29,278 bases of DNA from Chersky-840 sp036511675 (GTDB lineage: Bacteria > Actinomycetota > Acidimicrobiia > Acidimicrobiales > UBA8190). The position numbers and the translations under genes are program-made. Shown here in pieces: positions 28,324-29,278 of the stretch; the stretch's first letter is position 1; each line of letters starts with the position of its first letter. The notes under the pieces are model-generated. The model saw only the letters and a list, made by a program, of their open reading frames with translations, was not told the origin of the DNA and made no database searches. The stretch is taken from contig DATCBU010000041.1 in assembly GCA_036511675.1 (NCBI GenBank), positions 1 through 29,278 of the forward strand, read 5' to 3'.

Positions 28324-29278
28324 TGGCGAAGAGAGTCGTATTGGCCCATAGCGGGGGGCTCGACACCTCCGTGGCGGTCCGGTGGCTCCAGGAGGAGCTG
28401 GGGCTCGAGGTCATCGCCGTGGCGTTGAACGTCGGCCAGGGTGGCGACTTCGACGTAGTGCGCCGCCGGGCCCTGGCCGCCGGCGCGGTGGAGGCGGTGG
28501 TCATCGACGCCCGGGCTGAGATGGCCGAGGACTTCGTGGTGCCCGCTATCGCCGCCAATGCCCGCTACGAGGGGAAGTACCCCCTCGTCTCCGCACTGTC
28601 GCGTCCGGTGATCGTGCGCCATCTGGTGGAGCAGGCGCGCCTGCACGGGGCCGACGCCGTGGCCCACGGCTGTACGGGCAAGGGCAACGACCAGGTGCGC
28701 TTCGAAGTGGGGACGCGCACCTTGGCGCCCGACCTCGAGATCCTGGCGCCGGCCCGCACCTGGGGCATGACGCGAGCCGACTGCGTCGAGTACGCGGCGC
28801 GTTTCGAGATCCCGATCGAGGCCACCAAGGAGAAGCTGTACTCCATCGACGAGAACTTGTGGGGCCGGGCCATCGAGTGCGGCGCCCTCGAAGACCCGTG
28901 GGCGGCACCGCCCGACGACGTCTTCTCCCTCACGCGCCCCACCGCCACCGAGCCGCGTGATCTCGTGCTCGGCTTCGAGTCCGGGGTGCCGGTCAGCGTC
29001 GACGGCGCGACGATGGGGCTCCCCGAGCTCATCGCCGAGGTGGCGTCGGTCGTCGGCTCCTACGGGTGGGGCCGCATCGACATGGTGGAGAACCGCCGGG
29101 TGGGGATCAAGAGCCGCGAGACTTACGAATGCCCCGCCGCGCTGGCCCTCCTGCTGGCCCACTCGGATCTCGAGGACCTCACCCTCGAGCGCGACGTGGC
29201 GCGCGAGAAGGCCCGGCTCGAGCCGCGCTGGGCCGAGCTGGTGTACGACGGCATGTGGTTCTCGCCGCTCAAAGAGGC
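28323..29278 (+). CDS. argG: Argininosuccinate synthase, 5' part (cut by window edge)
   Basis: It condenses citrulline and aspartate with ATP, forming argininosuccinate. 318 codons are present without a stop. The ATP-pyrophosphatase loop 'VVLAHSGGLDTSVAVRWL' is at residues 5-22; 'AVALNVGQGGDFDVVR', 'AHGCTGKGNDQVRFE', 'KEKLYSIDENLWGRAIECG' and 'MVENRRVGIKSRETYECPAA' follow in the family order. The ATG shares one base with the argR stop (TGATG). About 80-90 residues of the C terminus, and presumably argH, lie beyond the window. Confidence 0.96.
   Translation, partial: MAKRVVLAHSGGLDTSVAVRWLQEELGLEVIAVALNVGQGGDFDVVRRRALAAGAVEAVVIDARAEMAEDFVVPAIAANARYEGKYPLVSALSRPVIVRHLVEQARLHGADAVAHGCTGKGNDQVRFEVGTRTLAPDLEILAPARTWGMTRADCVEYAARFEIPIEATKEKLYSIDENLWGRAIECGALEDPWAAPPDDVFSLTRPTATEPRDLVLGFESGVPVSVDGATMGLPELIAEVASVVGSYGWGRIDMVENRRVGIKSRETYECPAALALLLAHSDLEDLTLERDVAREKARLEPRWAELVYDGMWFSPLKE

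Noticed and set aside
1..29278. Search for CRISPR repeats, insertion sequences, tRNA or rRNA genes, integrases and toxin-antitoxin pairs.
   Set aside because: No spaced direct repeats, transposase-like proteins, cloverleaf with CCA-end context, or small paired genes of that kind were recognised by eye.

Overview
The window is about 29.3 kb of very GC-rich, densely packed housekeeping DNA from an actinobacterium. Lineage evidence is an mIHF-type nucleoid protein, an actinobacterial PriA without a usable Walker A motif, and an actinobacterial gene order. The order pyrF(end?)-mihF-gmk-rpoZ-coaBC-metK-priA-def-fmt-rpe-ribD-ribBA-ribH-hisG is followed by infC-rpmI-rplT-(TrmH methylase)-pheS-pheT and argCJBDFRG, both familiar from Mycobacterium and Streptomyces. 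Short spacers, acidic tails and the absence of WhiB or antibiotic genes fit a deep branch such as Acidimicrobiia, but that placement is inference. No mobile element, prophage, CRISPR array, tRNA or rRNA was seen, and no stretch over 300 bases lacks a gene.

Layout. Bases 2-12102 (+ strand) hold a 3' gene fragment, mihF, gmk, rpoZ, coaBC, metK, priA, def, fmt, rpe, ribD, ribBA, ribH, hisG and a small cold-shock-like protein: nucleoid structure, GMP phosphorylation, RNA polymerase omega, CoA, SAM, replication restart, formyl-Met handling, pentose phosphates, riboflavin and histidine. At 12138-12629 a DUF1844-like gene runs on the minus strand, convergent with the cold-shock-like gene and divergent from infC. 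Bases 12630-12831 are a structured infC leader. Bases 12832-18600 hold the translation cluster infC-rpmI-rplT-methylase-pheS-pheT. Bases 18607-22261 are a mixed accessory block: cupin, CtaG, alpha/beta hydrolase, GNAT (-), hot-dog thioesterase, small hypothetical (-). Bases 22519-29278 hold the arginine operon, cut by the window edge inside argG, with an ARG-box-like palindrome over the -35 region.

Genes are tightly coupled: at least nine junctions use 4-base or slightly longer stop/start overlaps. Two of these (mihF/gmk and rplT/methylase) are CTGA overlaps in which CTG is the only plausible start codon able to give the complete protein. A second recurring theme is a TANNNT-like -10 hexamer 6-9 bases before a start codon at about a dozen genes, which predicts widespread leaderless transcription. 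In two cases the TAG stop of the upstream gene forms the first three bases of the next gene's -10 hexamer.

I found no clearly new multi-gene system. The most interesting signals are in expression architecture: CTG-start overlaps, stop codons inside leaderless promoters, a near-symmetric bidirectional -10 between the DUF1844-like gene and infC, a structured infC leader with a possible basic leader peptide, paired hairpins between rpmI and rplT, and a nested stem structure upstream of the argC promoter.
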